NCBI GenBank assembly: GCA_018136815.1
Contig: CM030937.1
Span: forward strand, 2,965,820 to 3,029,819
DNA length: 64,000 bases
Direction: 5' to 3'
DNA from: Isochrysis galbana
Lineage: Eukaryota > Haptophyta > Isochrysidales > Isochrysidaceae
Positions 60,866 through 64,000 of the stretch are shown here, one piece after another. How positions within the stretch are numbered: the stretch's first letter is position 1; every line of letters begins with the position of its first letter. The translations under genes and the position numbers were made by a program. The notes under the pieces were generated by a model. That model did not search any database, was not told where the DNA came from, and worked only from the letters and a program-made list of their open reading frames with translations.

Positions 60866-60985
60866 CTGTCGTCTGCGAATTGGTTTATTTTGAGGTTATA
60901 GCCATTCAAGTCGACTCCTTCGATGTCGGGGTCGCCGTTGATGGCTCGCGTCAGCGCTTCGGTGGTGAGAAAGAAGGAAAGTGAG
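60866..60985 (-). pseudogene. LINE RT relic with FADD motif
   Basis: Minus-strand FLTTEALTRAINGDPDIEGV continues into DLNGYNLKINQFADD, the region around the polymerase catalytic motif of non-LTR RTs. The hAT element sits directly behind FADD. This is the only RT sequence recognised in the window. Confidence 0.6.
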
Positions 60986-61224
60986 TGGTGATAGGGGGCA
61001 GGGGGCTCCCTTGGGCCCGGATGGGACAACAGGTACAAGGTCAACAGGCAACAGGTTTCGGGGGCCTCTTCCTATTAAGAGGACGTGTCAACAGGCCGCA
61101 ATAGGTCCGTAACAGGTCAAAATAAAACTCATTTTACTAATATTATGGATTCATCAGTATGATTTATAATATGATTTATATGATTGGCTTTTGACTTCTG
61201 ACTTCTGAGCTTAGTTCATAGGGA

Positions 61225-61325
61225 GAGGAAGGGATCTGAGATGATCTGGGCGTGGCTACGATAGCGGTACCTATAGCCACGCGCCACGCGCGAGGCGAGA
61301 ATATTATGAAAGGTTTCTTTTTACC
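61225..61325 (+). mobile_element. LINE 3' end
   Basis: GGGCGTGGCTACGATAGCGG...CCACGCGCGAGGCGAGAATATTATGAAAGG followed by a T-rich run. First-subfamily terminus without a coding part. Confidence 0.6.
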
Positions 61326-61479
61326 CATGACATATTAACAGGAAACAGGTCTGGTGGGTCTCTAGATCTCTTAATAGTAATAGAACCTATTAGAAGCCTA
61401 TTGCCTATTCGTCGCATCCGCGATCGACCTCGGACCTTCGTGCTACTTCGTGCCTCTTCGCGCTTGGTCGCGCTTGTTC

Positions 61480-62104
61480 GCCGCGTAGTTTTACTCGTTA
61501 CGCGTAGAACTCTTTACTCGTAACTCGCCCATCGCTCCTTGCCTGTTGCGCCCCTTTGTAGCCTGTCTCGCACCTTCGCACCTTGGGCCTTGCTCTCGCC
61601 TTGGTCCCTCCTTGCTGTCGTTCCCCCGCGCGCGTTCTCGCTCTCGTTGTAGGTGTCCGTGGCTGAGGGCTTCCCCCCCCAGCGCGAAGCCTACTCCCTC
61701 GCTTCTTTCGTTTTCATGAACGTAGATTCCCTCCTTACTTTCTACATATGCTCGTTCGCTGTAACCGCCGTTCGCAGCAGTCGGCTCTTCCGTCGCATCG
61801 TCGCTCTCTCGTCGGCTTTCTCTTCCTTGTTTCCTTCCTTCTGTGTTTCCCCGCTCAAGTGGGGAAAGATATGTTAGTGTAGGATGATGTTGGGTGAAAG
61901 CTGAGTGTGCGTGTCTTGTGATTGTTGTCGGTCTGACCAGATTGGTATCCCATCGGCCTCCGTCGCCCTCGTCTGTCGCTCTAGTCGTTCCTCGCTTCCT
62001 CGTTCTCGGTTTCGCTCTCGCCTCGTTGTAACAAGCAATCTTACAACAACCACAACCACAACACCACCACAACACACGCACTCGGTCGCTCACGCTCGCT
62101 CGCC
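61480..62104. repeat. Dispersed CT-rich repeat, pair with 40555-40860
   Basis: 61735-62060 shares blocks with 40555-40860 (CGTCGCTCTCTCGTCGGC, TTCTCTTCCTTG, TATGTTAGTGTAGGATG..., GGTCTGACC / GGTCCATCGG). Possibly part of an LTR or other promoter-bearing repeat. No protein. Confidence 0.45.
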
Positions 62105-62368
62105 GTCCTGATCACGGGGGCCCAGGGGGAGGAGGGGTTGGTCAGAGCGTCAGAGCGACAAGCTGGCTAGCACGGCGGGCCAGGGCGTGCAATCTGTGCC
62201 TAGCTCTCTGGGAGAGTCTGGGCAGTCTGAGTGAGTCCCCCTGCATGCCAAGAGGCAGCGCAGGAGCGCAGGGGGGTGGATGGTTCTCGCCCCCCATGAG
62301 GAGAGTCAAAGAGAGTGGGGGGGGGGGCGCGAGGCCCCCCTCCATGGCGACCGATCATAAGATTAGTG
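62105..62368 (-). mobile_element. Retroelement 5' end fragment, minus strand
   Basis: Minus sense CTAATCTTATGATCGGTCGCCATGGAGGGGGGC, close to the end at 8076-8200. The interior matches 6530-6650 and 17640-17790 in places (GGGCGTGCAATCTGTGCC, CTCTGGGAGAGTCTGG). Confidence 0.5.
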
Positions 62369-62785
62369 CAGGATCAAAGCAAGAGGTTGGGGTGCCCCCG
62401 GCCGAGCTACTCTGAGTTGTGAGAGGAGAGTACTTTGGCATTGGAAATCTGGCCATGGTGGCTAGCGTAGCAGTTAATAAATCGCATGAAGCTGAGTACA
62501 TCAGAACGTAGCATAGAAAATAGATGGACCTAGGCGCATGATCCAGAACTTGCGCCGCTGCCAGACTCCGAGCAAGCATGATTGAGCAGAGCATGGAATT
62601 GCTCAAACAGGTATTTGATCCTGCAAATAAGTGAATGGAGACGGGTCCTCTCCAGCACTCTGCATCCACCTCAATGCAGGCCAGGGGCGTGATCAGCGGC
62701 CCGAGTGAGCAGAACGCCTCAAAAGTGACGCAACACGCCGTACAAAACAATTGCGTAACCTCTCTATCGTCACCAAGGAAAGTGT

Positions 62786-63703
62786 TCATCGCATCGGACG
62801 TCCGGTGGATGTGGGTTCGTCAAAACCATTTGATGAGTGCACATCAATCTCGAGCATCCGCATGGGGACGTAACACACCGTGCTTGCTACAAACCCGCAC
62901 CGAGGGCATGCCTGCGGGCAACCCATGGAAGGTACAAGGTTGACCAACTTCAGCGAATCAAGAGCATGCTCACCCCCTGAAAGGAGCATCTTTTCTATCC
63001 TATGAGCTTTGACCATTCCAATATCCGTGAGGTCATACACGGATACGCCATCAAAATGTAGCACGGCGGGCGCCCCATCAGCAAAAGTGTCGAGGCCAAG
63101 GGCTGGGTCACGCATCCACAGCTTGGCAGACCACCTCACATGGATCTGAAATAATGGCACAGGGAGGGGAGGATGAGCTAGCCGTAGCTCTGGGACTAGG
63201 GAGCTTCACGAGTGATGGCAGCTCTGGCTCACCGCTGAGTCATCATCCACATCGATGCGATATGTCAGCTGAGCATCCTGCATCGCCGCTCTCCGAAAAA
63301 AACGGAGCATCCCGAAGACCCGCTCATACTGCGCCAGCCCACGAACCCTAGTCTGCCCAGACGGATCAATCAGCACGATATCCGGCGCAAACAGGCTGAG
63401 GTCTGGAGGCTTGGTGAAGAGGAGAGGGTAATCGTGCCGGAGTATATCGATGAGATGGCCACGGTTCAGCTCAAACTCGTTGGGTGTTCGCCTTCGCTCG
63501 GGTGTGGGAACCTTTGAAAAGAGCCAGCGGACCGGCAGTGGTTGTGCTGTGTGGCCAGAGGCAAGCTCTGTGCAGGAGCCTTGCTGGTGAGCAGAGTGCG
63601 CGCAGTAGAGGTGGGCGGGCGCGCCCGGTCGTATGGCTGCACCCAGCCCACGCACGACCGATACGCAATGCAGCAGCGGGAGCAGCATGTGCGGTCCAGG
63701 CAT
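62786..63703 (-). CDS. DUF2358 protein, probably plastid-targeted
   Basis: Exon 1 63703-63233 and exon 2 63145-62786, an 87-nt GT-AG intron in phase 0, 276 residues. The N-terminus (MPGPHMLLPLLHCVSVVRGLGA) is a signal-peptide-like leader. The conserved SnoaL-like DUF2358 fold runs from LNRGHLIDILRHDYPLLF through FAPDIVLIDPSGQTRVRGL and YRIDVDDDSA, then, across the intron, IHVRWSAKLWMRD and LHFDGVSVYDL with IGMVKAHRIEKM. Plant and algal members are plastid proteins of unknown function. The C-terminal 50 residues add a Cys cluster (CPQACPRCGF). Confidence 0.75.
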
Positions 63704-63734
63704 GCAGGTCGCCCGGCGAGCGGCCGGCGCAGCG

Positions 63735-63935
63735 GGGGGCGGAGGGGGCGGGGGGGGGGGGGGGGATGGGAAGGGGTGGCAGGGCGGGGGACAGCGTCCC
63801 TGGGGGAAGGGGGGGGGAAGGGGGCTCTTGGCCGGGGTGGCAAGAGGAAAGTGATGAGAGAGAGATGAGTGGCGACTGATGAGAGAGGGCGGGACGGGCC
63901 GCGGGGGGAAGAGGAAAAGCAGGGGGGGCTCTTCC
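63735..63935. repeat. G-run rich leader region
   Basis: Several G-runs, the longest about 14 at 63752-63765, in the 5' region of the DUF2358 gene. Frames here are low complexity. Confidence 0.7.
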
Positions 63936-64000
63936 TTTCCTCTGGTGTGGGATGTACAAAGTACAAACAGATTCAGAGGACAAGAATACTACTACTCTAC

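Noticed and set aside
62355-62785. 144-codon frame starting at the stop of the DUF2358 gene (overlapping ATGA)
   Set aside because: Looks like an operon-type overlap, but this is a eukaryotic 3' UTR and the sequence has no recognisable fold.

Overview
The window is nuclear DNA of a photosynthetic eukaryote. Genes are split by short GT-AG introns (about 87-250 nt), untranslated leaders are CT/GA-rich, and the GC content is high. The gene set mixes eukaryotic functions (SmG, a BRCA2-type protein, tubulin cofactor E-like, NIPA-type Mg2+ transporter, globin, PAN/Apple membrane protein) with plastid functions (MPBQ/MSBQ methyltransferase, DUF2358 protein, a WD40 protein and a peroxiredoxin-like protein with ER-type leaders followed by transit-like segments). 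Leaders of that bipartite kind plus a probable selenocysteine codon point to a secondary-plastid alga such as a haptophyte or ochrophyte. The lineage is an inference.

Host genes, left to right: globin (176-1008, +), thymidylate-synthase-family protein (5037-6004, -), PAN/Apple type II membrane protein (8257-9441, -), TBCE-like protein (12087-13615, +), MPBQ/MSBQ methyltransferase (15682-16636, +), NIPA-like transporter (19811-22794, +), knottin-like protein with a frame break (27259-27658, +), WD40 protein (28553-29893, -), SelU/PRXL2-like protein with an in-frame TGA at the redox site (36043-36714, -), BRCA2-like protein (41292-43511, -), an unidentified membrane protein (47715-48942, -), a four-exon SmG gene that simple ORF listing misses (51584-52351, -), thioredoxin-TPR protein (57782-58825, -) and DUF2358 protein (62786-63703, -).

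Between them lies a dense mosaic of mobile DNA. The dominant component is one superfamily of non-LTR retrotransposons: a small hairpin, then the ORF1 start codon, ORF1 with CCCH-like zinc fingers, and an ORF2 with AP endonuclease and a C-terminal Cys-rich region. Their sense strand ends in a run of T rather than A. Five copies (1423-2620, 17073-17819, 30495-35000, 37791-38557, 53326-56990) are bounded by direct repeats of 14-17 bp, so their ends are known to within a few bases. None of the copies seen keeps a reverse transcriptase. Three of the bounded copies carry internal deletions: most of ORF1 and all of ORF2, the RT only, or endonuclease plus RT.

Other elements are a chromodomain gypsy fragment with a candidate 3' LTR (25105-27245), a proline-rich LTR-retrotransposon gag (45240-47174), a 158-bp LTR-like repeat in three copies, and a hAT element with terminal inverted repeats and an 8-bp target duplication (58949-60857). 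The hAT sits inside an older RT relic. Homopolymer G/C runs, (CT)n/(GA)n tracts and GTATAC-rich palindromic clusters are frequent. No rRNA, tRNA or CRISPR array was found.
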